From positions 1 to 34,347 of the forward strand of contig CACJUX010000024.1 in assembly GCA_902596655.1 (NCBI GenBank): a stretch of 34,347 nt of DNA, given 5' to 3'. The notes under the pieces are model-generated. The model saw nothing but the letters and a program-made list of their open reading frames with translations, ran no database searches and had not been told where the DNA came from. Every line of letters begins with the position of its first letter. The stretch's first letter is position 1. This document shows positions 16,966 to 24,821 of this stretch, piece by piece. A program made the position numbers and the translations under genes. The stretch is from an uncultured SAR116 cluster alpha proteobacterium. GTDB taxonomy: Bacteria > Pseudomonadota > Alphaproteobacteria > Puniceispirillales > Puniceispirillaceae.

Positions 16966-17544
16966 CTAAAGGGCTGATTTAGCCGTTGTCACAATCGATT
17001 GGTATAGGTGCGCAGCAAATGATTGAGGGCAGATAATACTAAAATGCTTTGATGGTTCACGGCAAATCAAAAAGCAGATGACGTGTTCTATCGAGGTGCG
17101 CGTCACAGAACCAGCATGCATTTTTGCACTGTCTGCCGCGCTTAGCCGCTCAAGAACGGTGACGGTGTGCTTTCCTTTTAGGTCAAACCTCGCCAACCCG
17201 TCATTTTGTTCTGTGACAGATGCGTTATCATTAAAAGTATTCTTCAATTGCAAAGCAATGTCCGCATGTGTTTCAGATGGTGCCTCAACAATCCACTGAT
17301 CGACACCAGTCCAAAAAACGGTGAGGAACCCCTTACCAGTATTAATCTTCGAGCTTTCGCCGGGTTTTGGAGGCAACATCCCAATAGCCTTTTTGGCTGC
17401 ACGCCTGAATCCAATTTTTTTGCCAAGTCGCATGGCCAAAGACGCATAGGCAAATTCTGGCATCTCGCTGATGATTAAACCGTCAATTTCCTTAATTTGG
17501 GCACTGTCACCGCCCAGCGGTGTTAGTGGAATAAGGTCATGCAC
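16966..17544 (-). CDS. soxG: Sarcosine oxidase gamma subunit family
   Basis: The smallest folded subunit of heterotetrameric sarcosine oxidase; related to the T-protein of glycine cleavage. About 192 residues. Seen: 'PLTPLGGDSAQI' at the N terminus, 'VFWTGVDQWIVEAPSETHADIA', 'ASVTEQNDGLARFDLKG' and 'TRTSIEHVICFLICR', all standard positions of the family. I prefer GTG 17544, preceded by AAGGGG, which overlaps the soxA end by eight bases; TTG 17571 is possible. It is the last gene of soxB-soxD-soxA-soxG. The same order and folds occur in N-methylglutamate dehydrogenase (MgdD for this subunit), so the substrate is open. Confidence 0.85.
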   Translation of the reverse strand: MHDLIPLTPLGGDSAQIKEIDGLIISEMPEFAYASLAMRLGKKIGFRRAAKKAIGMLPPKPGESSKINTGKGFLTVFWTGVDQWIVEAPSETHADIALQLKNTFNDNASVTEQNDGLARFDLKGKHTVTVLERLSAADSAKMHAGSVTRTSIEHVICFLICREPSKHFSIICPQSFAAHLYQSIVTTAKSAL

Positions 17545-20503
17545 GAAGACGTTCCCCTTTTGGATCAACAAAATGAGTGCTTACCACCTCGACCATGATT
17601 TCGGCCCCTTCAATTGGGTTCATTGCACGCAGGATTTCGCCCTTGCGTTTCGCCCCATTCTTCAAAAAGCCGATACCAATGGATGAGCTCAGAACCGGTG
17701 AATACGCGGCTGATGTAATGTAGCCCTGATCATGCGCGGCATTGGCTGGATCACCAACAGTCATCAAATGAGAACCCGCAATAACAGAATCACTGGCATC
17801 AACAGGCCTAAAACCAACTTGCATGAGCGCGTCATCACGCGTTAGCCCCTCACGCTCCGACAGGATGGAGCCAATGCTGTCCTTGATTTTGGACACCATC
17901 CTTCCAAGTCCAAGATTCAAAGCTGTTGTCGTCCCGTTAAGCTCATTGCCAGCGGCATGACCTTTTTCTATGCGCATCACCCCAAGCGCTTCGGTGCCAT
18001 AAGGTGTGATGTCAAATTCCTCTCCCGCTTTAATCAGGCGCCTAATCAGCGCATCGCCAAAGCGCGTTGGCACGGCAATTTCATAGGCAAGTTCACCAGA
18101 AAAGGAAATGCGGAACAGCCGCGCCCGCAAGCCGCCACACACTGTGATTTCACCACAGGCCATGAAGGGAAAACCTTCGTTGGAAATGTCGAATTCCGAA
18201 TCTACAATTAACTCCAACACCTTACGCGAGTTTGGCCCAGCAACGGAAAACTGCGCCCAGGCTTCGGTCGTCGAGATAATCTGGACATCAAGATCGGGCC
18301 ACAAGCATTGACGGGCAAACTCCATGTGACGAAAAACGCTCACAGCATTTGCCGTTGTGGTAGTCATTACAAAATGTGTCTCACCAAGGCGCGCTGTGGT
18401 GCCATCATCCATCACAATGCCATCCTCGCGAAGCATCAGGCCGTAGCGCGTTCGTCCAATAGGAAGTTTGGCAAAGCCGTTGCAATAGATGCGATTCAAA
18501 AACGTGGCCGCGTCACTACCCTGAACATCAATTTTGCCAAGTGTTGATACGTCACATACTCCGACGGACTGGCGTGTTGCCAGCACCTCACGGTTAACGG
18601 ATTGGCGCCACTCAGTTTCACCGGCCCGCGGAAACCACTGGGCGCGCATCCACATTCCGACCTCTACAAAGACAGCTCCCTGCTCGCTTGCCCATTTATG
18701 GGACGGTGTCAGACGCACAGGCCGGAATGACTCGTCGCGCGAGCGGCCACCAAACACACCGATTGCTGTTGGTGTGTAGGGCGGGCGATAGATGGTAGTG
18801 CCGATCTCGGGAATTGACTTGCCAGCAATCTCGGCCATGACTGCAAGACCGGAAATATTTGAGGTTTTGCCTTGATCTGTTGCCATGCCAAGCGTGGTGT
18901 AACGTTTCAGATGTTCGACCGACCGAAAATTCTCCTGATATGCCAGTTTCACATCCTTCACGGTGACGTCATTCTGCTGGTCAAGCCAGGCGCGGCCCTT
19001 GCCGTTGACATGCCAGAATGCTTTGATGTTTACAGGTGCATCCTCGGCCAGTGGCAGGGCAATCGCTTTAACCTTGATTCCAATTTCGCCAAGGGCGCTA
19101 ACAGCAGCTGCCGCGCCACTGGTTAACGCCGCTGCCGTGCTGAACATACCTGCTGCCGCCCCGGCGCTGCTCAACCCGCCTGGGCCGACTGAACCCGGAA
19201 CAAAGGCGGCGATGGTTTCATTCCAGACAGGGTGGCCGCGTTGGTGACAAGTGAGATGCACATTCGGGTTCCAGCCACCCGAAACGCCGAGCGCCCCGCA
19301 TTTGATCCAGCGCTGGCTGCCATCTGCGAACCTGACCCTGACTTTTGACAGGCCGAGCCGTCCACGGCTGTCAGTGACACAGGCACCGGCAAAGACTTCG
19401 ACATTGGCATGCTCGGGTGCGTCGGCACGGGTGTCGATGATGGCGGCGATTTTCACACCCTTAGTGGCAAGGTCGCGTGCTGTCCTATGACCGTCATCAT
19501 TATTGGTAAAGACTGCCACGTCCGATGCGGCGGTAACCGCCCATCTGTTCGCGTAGGCGCGAAGGGCGCCAGCCTGCATGATTCCTGGCCGATCATTATT
19601 TGCAAAAGCGATTGGCCGTTCGAGTGATCCGGTGGCAAGGATGGCCCGCTTTGAGTAAATTCGCCACAGCACCTGCCGTGCCTTACCTTCGGGCGCTGCC
19701 GCCAGATGATCGGTCACACGTTCGACGACACCGTAGATGCCATGATCGAACGCACCAATAACGGTGGTGCGGGTCATCAGCCGGACGTTTGGCATGCTCG
19801 CTAGCTCACCAGCCATTTGCGCGGCCCATGTTGCTCCGGCGGCATCGCCAATTGCAATAGTCTCGGCATTCAGTCGTCCGCCTGGCAGAAAATCCTCATC
19901 AGCAATGATCACCCGCGCACCTGATTTGCCGGCGGTCATCGCCGCGGCAAGCCCTGCGGGCCCAGCACCGATGATAAGCAGGTCACAATGCAGGAAGCCC
20001 TTGTCATAACAGTCGGGGTCGGACATTCCTGAAAGCGCGCCAAGGCCAGCTGCATGCCGAATGATTGGCTCATAGATCTTTTCCCAGAATTTCGCGGGCC
20101 ACATGAAAGTCTTGTAATAGAAACCTGCTGTCAGAAAATTTGACATTACGTCATTTACCGCCATCACATCAAAACCGAGGGCCGGCCACCGGTTCTGGCT
20201 TCTTGCAACAAGCTCGTCAAACAGCTCGGCTGTCGTTGCCCGCGTGTTCGGCTCGGTGAATGCGCCTTCACGAAGCGCGACAATCGCATTTGGTTCCTCG
20301 GCACCGGCACTCAGCACTCCGCGTGGACGGTGATATTTGAAAGAACGGCCCATTAGGCGCACACCATTTGCCAGCAGTGCCGAGGCAAGCGTATCGCCAG
20401 CATGACCCTTGAGAGATTTGCCATCAAAGCGGAAGTTCAACTCAGTTGATCTGTCGATTAGGCCGCCATCAATGCGATATCCGCCAGTAATTGCATCACT
20501 CAT
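17537..20503 (-). CDS. soxA: Sarcosine oxidase alpha subunit family
   Basis: Large subunit (988 residues) of heterotetrameric sarcosine oxidase. Domains in order: a ferredoxin-like N-terminal segment (~20-110, 'FDGKSLKGHAGDTLASALLA'), an FAD/NAD(P) Rossmann domain with 'LLIIGAGPAGLAAA' near residue 179, an inserted linker, and a C-terminal glycine-cleavage-T-type domain (~610-985) with 'YGLMLREDGIVMDDGTTARL' and 'YGTEALGVMRIEKGHAAG', which should bind tetrahydrofolate and accept the methyl carbon as methylene-THF. ATG 20503 overlaps the soxD TGA (ATGA), so translation is coupled. Full length, no damage. MgdC of N-methylglutamate dehydrogenase has the same architecture. Confidence 0.93.
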   Translation of the reverse strand: MSDAITGGYRIDGGLIDRSTELNFRFDGKSLKGHAGDTLASALLANGVRLMGRSFKYHRPRGVLSAGAEEPNAIVALREGAFTEPNTRATTAELFDELVARSQNRWPALGFDVMAVNDVMSNFLTAGFYYKTFMWPAKFWEKIYEPIIRHAAGLGALSGMSDPDCYDKGFLHCDLLIIGAGPAGLAAAMTAGKSGARVIIADEDFLPGGRLNAETIAIGDAAGATWAAQMAGELASMPNVRLMTRTTVIGAFDHGIYGVVERVTDHLAAAPEGKARQVLWRIYSKRAILATGSLERPIAFANNDRPGIMQAGALRAYANRWAVTAASDVAVFTNNDDGHRTARDLATKGVKIAAIIDTRADAPEHANVEVFAGACVTDSRGRLGLSKVRVRFADGSQRWIKCGALGVSGGWNPNVHLTCHQRGHPVWNETIAAFVPGSVGPGGLSSAGAAAGMFSTAAALTSGAAAAVSALGEIGIKVKAIALPLAEDAPVNIKAFWHVNGKGRAWLDQQNDVTVKDVKLAYQENFRSVEHLKRYTTLGMATDQGKTSNISGLAVMAEIAGKSIPEIGTTIYRPPYTPTAIGVFGGRSRDESFRPVRLTPSHKWASEQGAVFVEVGMWMRAQWFPRAGETEWRQSVNREVLATRQSVGVCDVSTLGKIDVQGSDAATFLNRIYCNGFAKLPIGRTRYGLMLREDGIVMDDGTTARLGETHFVMTTTTANAVSVFRHMEFARQCLWPDLDVQIISTTEAWAQFSVAGPNSRKVLELIVDSEFDISNEGFPFMACGEITVCGGLRARLFRISFSGELAYEIAVPTRFGDALIRRLIKAGEEFDITPYGTEALGVMRIEKGHAAGNELNGTTTALNLGLGRMVSKIKDSIGSILSEREGLTRDDALMQVGFRPVDASDSVIAGSHLMTVGDPANAAHDQGYITSAAYSPVLSSSIGIGFLKNGAKRKGEILRAMNPIEGAEIMVEVVSTHFVDPKGERLRA

Positions 20504-20787
20504 TTGCTGCGCCCCCGAGCTTTCGCCACACTACGGGCAAGTTCGACCTTGGTGATCTCATGCGTCACCGTGTTGCGAGTAACAACAAGCCAGCTGCGGT
20601 CACCGGCCTCGTGGTACCAGAGTTCTCGATGTTCACCAGCCGGATTGTCCCGCAAATACAGATATTCATAGAATTTACAGGCAGCTTTTTTGTCCTGCCA
20701 ATCAGGACGGTCAATCAGACTGGCGTCGCCGAGATAGGTGAATTCAGCGCTGTCACGCGGACCGAGAAGGGGATGATCAATAATCAT
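20500..20787 (-). CDS. soxD: Sarcosine oxidase delta subunit family, lacking zinc cysteines
   Basis: A 95-residue subunit. Seen: 'DHPLLGPRDSAEFTYLGDA', 'YEYLYLRDNPAGEHRELWYHEAGDRSWL' (shortened here) and 'VVTRNTVTHEI', the standard delta-subunit layout. In the crystallised enzymes this subunit binds zinc through an N-terminal CPxCG motif and later His/Cys residues; here the N-terminal motif is DHPLLG and the protein has only one cysteine, so the zinc site is lost. A strong AGGAGG precedes ATG 20787. It lies between soxB (20 bases) and soxA (4-base overlap). Confidence 0.9.
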   Translation of the reverse strand: MIIDHPLLGPRDSAEFTYLGDASLIDRPDWQDKKAACKFYEYLYLRDNPAGEHRELWYHEAGDRSWLVVTRNTVTHEITKVELARSVAKARGRSK

Positions 20788-20807
20788 TGCTGCACCTCCT
20801 GTCGGGT

Positions 20808-22082
20808 CTAGTGAAGGTTCGGCTGTGCGCCGGACCCTTTTTCGTCGATCATGTAACCACGCTGAAATCGATCGAAGCGCAGCTCGGTTGCTGTTCTGTG
20901 AGGCTCGTCAGTTGCCAGCAGATGTGCGAACACCCAGCCTGACCCCGGTGTTGCCTTGAACCCGCCATAGCACCAGCCACCGTTGAAATAGAGTCCCTCG
21001 ATGCCGGTCCTATCGATGATAGGTGAGCCATCCATGCTCATATCCATGATGCCGCCCCACATGCGTAAAAGCCGCGCCCGGCCTATCATCGGCATCAGAG
21101 CCATGCCCCCTTCGCAGACATCCTCAACGACTGGCAGGTTGCCACGCTGTGCGTAGGAATTGTAGCCGTCGATGTCACCACCGAAGACAAGCCCCCCCTT
21201 GTCTGACTGGCTGACATAGAAATGGCCGGCGCCGAACGTAATCACACCGGGGATAATCGGTTTCAGGCCTTCCGAAACAAAGGCCTGCAACACATGGCTC
21301 TCGATCGGTAGCCGCATGCCCGCCATACCCATCAGCCTGCTGGAATTGCCTGCAACTGCAACGCCAATTTTTTTTGCGCCGATGAAGCCTTTTGAAGTCT
21401 CGACACCGCTGCATTTGCCGTTTCTGATGCGAAAGCCTGTGACCTCGCAATTCTGTATGATATCGACGCCATGGCTGTCGGCAGAGCGCGCATAGCCCCA
21501 GGCCACAGCATCGTGCCGAACGGTACCGCCGCGTCGCTGGACCAGGCCACCCTTAATTGGAAACCGGTTGTTGTCAAAATTCAAAAAGGGGCATTCGGCG
21601 CGCACCTGTTCAGTATTCAGCAACTCCGCGTCGGCTCCGTTCAGCATCATGGCATTGCCCCTGCGGCGATAGGCATCGCGCTGGGCGTCAGTGTGGATCA
21701 AATTCAAAATGCCGCGCTGGCTGACCATCGCGTTGTAATTGACGTCCTGTTCTAACCCTTCCCAAAGCTTCAGCGAGAATTCATAGAATGGCTCGTTGCC
21801 GTCAAGCAGATAGTTTGAGCGGATTATTGTGGTATTGCGGCCGACATTGCCACCACCAATCCAGCCCTTTTCAATTACTGCGACAGATGTGATGTTGAAT
21901 TTGCTTGCCAGATAATGCGCCGTTGCTAAGCCGTGTCCGCCACCACCAACAATGATGACGTCATATTTTTTTTTTGGCACTGGGTTGCGCCACCCAGGTT
22001 TCCAACCACGATGGCCAATCAGCGCTTCTTTAAGCAAGCGTAGCGCTGAAAATCGTCCAGAATTTTTACCAGTCACTCTCAT
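20808..22082 (-). CDS. soxB: Sarcosine oxidase beta subunit family (FAD/FMN oxidoreductase)
   Basis: Catalytic flavoprotein subunit, 424 residues, of the DAO fold; it oxidises an N-methyl amine. Seen: the FAD motif 'DVIIVGGGGHGLATAHYLAS' at 41-60, 'GGGNVGRNTTIIRSNYL', 'RHDAVAWGYARSA' with His190 as the likely covalent-FMN residue, and the C-terminal 'GLYFNGGWCYGGFKATPGSG'. ATG 22082 is chosen because AGGGAG lies seven bases upstream; the frame is open to 22100. It is the first gene of the operon, preceded by an AT-rich spacer of over 400 bases. Which amine is used (sarcosine or N-methylglutamate) cannot be read from the motifs. Confidence 0.93.
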   Translation of the reverse strand: MRVTGKNSGRFSALRLLKEALIGHRGWKPGWRNPVPKKKYDVIIVGGGGHGLATAHYLASKFNITSVAVIEKGWIGGGNVGRNTTIIRSNYLLDGNEPFYEFSLKLWEGLEQDVNYNAMVSQRGILNLIHTDAQRDAYRRRGNAMMLNGADAELLNTEQVRAECPFLNFDNNRFPIKGGLVQRRGGTVRHDAVAWGYARSADSHGVDIIQNCEVTGFRIRNGKCSGVETSKGFIGAKKIGVAVAGNSSRLMGMAGMRLPIESHVLQAFVSEGLKPIIPGVITFGAGHFYVSQSDKGGLVFGGDIDGYNSYAQRGNLPVVEDVCEGGMALMPMIGRARLLRMWGGIMDMSMDGSPIIDRTGIEGLYFNGGWCYGGFKATPGSGWVFAHLLATDEPHRTATELRFDRFQRGYMIDEKGSGAQPNLH

Positions 22083-22219
22083 TGCGTGCTCCCTAAGCAC
22101 TTAGATAATGACGATAACCGCCAAGATTTTTTGTCTGAAATAGGACGATGACACGACAAACGACGACATCGTTTTTAATTTGATAGATAGATTTTCTTTT
22201 TTCGTAGCGTACGAGACGA

Positions 22220-22436
22220 ACAAATAAACACTTAGTGGAGAATTGGAATAAGTTTTGACGATCTTCAAGGCCTGTGCTTTATATTTTTTTATTAAAAATT
22301 GATTACGCTATAGGCACTTTATAAGAGAATTACAAACAGAATATCACGTTATAAAACCAGAGCTATTTAGTTATCAGTCACGTTAAGTCATTATGAGTCG
22401 ATGGAAAATGAATAATTAAGAAGGACAAATAAACAC
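22220..22436. repeat. 12-bp perfect direct repeat flanking a 193-bp AT-rich segment
   Basis: ACAAATAAACAC occurs at 22220-22231 and again at 22425-22436. The second copy ends exactly where the sequence turns GC-rich. No transposase or terminal inverted repeats lie between the copies. It could be an insertion or deletion scar, or chance in AT-rich DNA. Confidence 0.4.
22255..22283 (+). promoter_or_regulatory. Candidate sigma70 promoter toward the amidotransferase gene
   Basis: TTGACG at 22255-22260, 17 bases, TTTATA at 22278-22283 (or 18 bases to TTATAT). Close to consensus. It would give a leader of about 260 bases across the gene remnant. Confidence 0.45.
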
Positions 22437-22501
22437 AGCTCGTCGCGACCTTGCAGCCGCAGCCGCTCTTTGACGCCAATTCCGAGCGCATGCGCAGCTA
22501 G
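22437..22501 (+). pseudogene. 3' remnant of a gene just upstream of the amidotransferase
   Basis: A short GC-rich stretch whose frame reads 'LVATLQPQPLFDANSERMRS' then TAG. The upstream side breaks off into AT-rich DNA with a stop at 22430-22432. It looks like the last ~20 codons of a gene that preceded the amidotransferase before a deletion or insertion. Too short to name. Confidence 0.35.
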
Positions 22502-22548
22502 GCCTTGCTGATTGGGAGGTCGACTATCAATCTGAGGAGGCGATCGCT

Positions 22549-23271
22549 ATGAATATTATAGTCCTCCAGCATGCCGAGGCAGAACACCTCGGCATCTTCC
22601 GCTTATTTCTCGATCAGGACGGGCACAGTTGGAAGACGTTTCACCTATATCGTGGAGATTCGCTGCCCCAGTCAATGGCGGGGTATGATGCGCTTTGGGT
22701 GCTTGGTGGGCCAATGCATGTTTGGCAGGAAGACGAGAACCCCTGGCTGGTTTATGAAAAGGCCTTCATCCGGCGGGCGGTGATAGATGAGGGCTTCCCA
22801 TTTTTAGGTCTTTGCCTCGGTCATCAGCTACTGGCCGAGGTCGTCGGTGGCACGGTCGGGCCTGCGGCCGAACCGGAGATTGGTGTCCTGCCGGTCAACC
22901 TGACAAAGAAAGGTGCGTCAAGTATCCTGTTTGACGGTATTGATCCGGTGTTTCTGGCGCTTCAATGGCACAGCGCAATGGTGATGGAGCTGCCCTCCGA
23001 CTGCGAAATTTTGGCAACGACGGACGCATGCCCAGTTCAGGCGTTCAGCTGGCAGGCGCGTGCACATGGCGTGCAATTCCATCTCGAGGTCGAGAATGAC
23101 ACGGCTGATAGCTGGGCAGCCATTCCGGAATATGCGGCAGAGCTCGATCTGGCGCTGGGGGACAATGGCGCTAGAATAATGCGCGATGCCTGCGCTAGTA
23201 ATAGCGAAAAATTCGCCAGTAACGCTAAGCGTTTTTACAATAATTGGATGCAGTGCTGCGGCCTAGCCTGA
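22549..23271 (+). CDS. Class I glutamine amidotransferase-like hydrolase
   Basis: A stand-alone type 1 glutamine amidotransferase domain, 240 residues. Seen: 'ALWVLGGPMHVWQED', the nucleophile elbow 'FLGLCLGHQLLAEVVGG' with Cys89, and 'HGVQFHLEVE' with His178 and Glu180, so the triad is complete. Stand-alone members can hydrolyse gamma-glutamyl compounds; in Puu- and GlnA4-type pathways such a hydrolase is paired with a GS-like ligase, as may be the case here with the gene at 14198. GAGGAGG precedes ATG 22549. GC-rich compared with tmm downstream, so their histories differ. The substrate is unproven. Confidence 0.85.
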   Translation: MNIIVLQHAEAEHLGIFRLFLDQDGHSWKTFHLYRGDSLPQSMAGYDALWVLGGPMHVWQEDENPWLVYEKAFIRRAVIDEGFPFLGLCLGHQLLAEVVGGTVGPAAEPEIGVLPVNLTKKGASSILFDGIDPVFLALQWHSAMVMELPSDCEILATTDACPVQAFSWQARAHGVQFHLEVENDTADSWAAIPEYAAELDLALGDNGARIMRDACASNSEKFASNAKRFYNNWMQCCGLA

Positions 23272-23362
23272 TTCGTCTTTCGGCTTGACTGGGTTCGCGA
23301 TATTGAGAGCTAAACGAGTAAAGAGCTTTAATACAATGTAACTTAATTATGTGGAGGTAATC

Positions 23363-24703
23363 ATGACGAAGAGAGTTGCAATTATTGGAGCGGGGCCAAG
23401 TGGACTCTCACAATTACATGCTTTCCAGTCAGCTGCTAACAAAGGTATCAATATTCCACACATTGTTTGTTATGAAAAACAGTCAGCTTGGGGTGGTTTG
23501 TGGAATTACACGTGGCGAACTGGTGTTGACGAACATGGCAACAATTGTCACGGTTCGATGTATAAGAATTTGTGGTCGAATGGTCCAAAAGAAGGACTTG
23601 AATATGCCGACTACACCTTTGAACAACATTTCAAAAAGGCTATTCCCAGTTATCTGCCACGTCCCGTTCTCTTGGACTATATAAATGGGCGCGCTGAAAA
23701 AGCTGGCATTGGAAAATACATTCGATTTAACACCAACGTGCGAGATGTGAGATACAATGTTGTTAAAGCTAAGTTTACTGTTACCGCGAGAGATTGTCTT
23801 AAAGATAAAGAATTCGTTGAAGACTATGATCATGTTATTGTTGCCTCAGGACATTTTTCGATGCCGAACGTTCCATATTATGACGGCTTTGAACATTTTA
23901 GTGGTCGCATTCTGCATGCTCATGACTTCCGGGATGCGCGTGAATTTGAAGGTCAGGACATCTTAATTGTTGGAAGCAGCTATTCGGCTGAGGATATTGG
24001 TTCGCAGTGTTGGAAGTATGGTAGTAAGACGGTAACTATCTCCTATCGAAATAATCCGATTGGTTATGATTGGCCACCGAATTTCAGTGAATTGCCAACT
24101 TTACTCTTTGTCAAAGACGGCAAAGCTTATTTCAAGAATGGCCAGTCAAAAAAAATTGATGCGATCATTTTGTGCACTGGTTACAAACACTATTTCAGTT
24201 TTTTGCCTGATGACTTGCGTCTTAAGACAGAAAACCGCCTGGCGACCTCAGACTTGTATAAAGGTACGGTTTTTAATCCAAATTCGGCTATGTTCTACCT
24301 CGGCATGCAAGATCAATGGTACACATTCAACATGTTTGATGCGCAAGCTTGGTATGTACGAGACATAATCTTAGGCAAAATTGTCGTACCAGATGAGAGA
24401 TTAAGAGTTCTGGACATCGCTGCTCGACAAAAAGCTGAGGAACGGCTTGAAGATAGTTTGGCCGGTATTTTTTACCAGGGCGCGTATGTCTCTGAGCTAA
24501 TTAATGAGACCGATTGTCCTAGATTTGAAATTGGTATGACTAATAGAGCTTTTATCGAGTACGTCGGACATAAAAAAGAGGGGATTATGACCTTTCGAGA
24601 CCAATGCTTTAAGTCAGCAATAACAAAGAGACTTGCACCGATGCACCATACCCGTTGGACTGAAGCCATGGACGTCAGTCTGGAGTCTTACCTAGCAAAA
24701 TAA
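23363..24703 (+). CDS. tmm: Trimethylamine monooxygenase (flavin-containing)
   Basis: Oxidises trimethylamine to TMAO using NADPH, FAD and oxygen; roseobacter Tmm also oxidises DMS to DMSO. 446 residues. Seen: FAD motif '[20 protein letters not shown]' at residues 5-24, '[18 protein letters not shown]', '[21 protein letters not shown]', the FMO fingerprint '[14 protein letters not shown]', NADPH motif '[21 protein letters not shown]', '[15 protein letters not shown]' and '[22 protein letters not shown]'. These match the characterised Methylocella and Ruegeria enzymes along the whole length. GGAGG fixes ATG 23363. The gene is markedly AT-richer than its neighbours. No tdm (TMAO demethylase) is in the window. 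Confidence 0.94.
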   Translation: MTKRVAIIGAGPSGLSQLHAFQSAANKGINIPHIVCYEKQSAWGGLWNYTWRTGVDEHGNNCHGSMYKNLWSNGPKEGLEYADYTFEQHFKKAIPSYLPRPVLLDYINGRAEKAGIGKYIRFNTNVRDVRYNVVKAKFTVTARDCLKDKEFVEDYDHVIVASGHFSMPNVPYYDGFEHFSGRILHAHDFRDAREFEGQDILIVGSSYSAEDIGSQCWKYGSKTVTISYRNNPIGYDWPPNFSELPTLLFVKDGKAYFKNGQSKKIDAIILCTGYKHYFSFLPDDLRLKTENRLATSDLYKGTVFNPNSAMFYLGMQDQWYTFNMFDAQAWYVRDIILGKIVVPDERLRVLDIAARQKAEERLEDSLAGIFYQGAYVSELINETDCPRFEIGMTNRAFIEYVGHKKEGIMTFRDQCFKSAITKRLAPMHHTRWTEAMDVSLESYLAK

Positions 24704-24821
24704 GAGAAAGATGCACACTCCAACAAAAATTTATTGTATCGGCCCATCATTTTGGCTTTATGTAAATTTTTTTAGTCTGGTCATATATCGCTTAATTAGT
24801 TCAATATTGTTCTCTAACGAC

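Larger units (their letters stand above)
22083..22548. other. AT-rich spacer between soxB and the amidotransferase, with a sharp composition switch
   Basis: About 465 bases between divergent genes. The left part is AT-rich, with a candidate promoter at 22255-22283 and two copies of a 12-base direct repeat. From about 22437 the composition turns GC-rich, and a protein-like tail reads into a TAG (22499-22501). Confidence 0.6.

Noticed and set aside
22144-22175. ACGATG / CATCGT inverted repeat with following T residues upstream of soxB, considered as a terminator
   Set aside because: Only six base pairs with a long loop, and no gene ends there on the plus strand.
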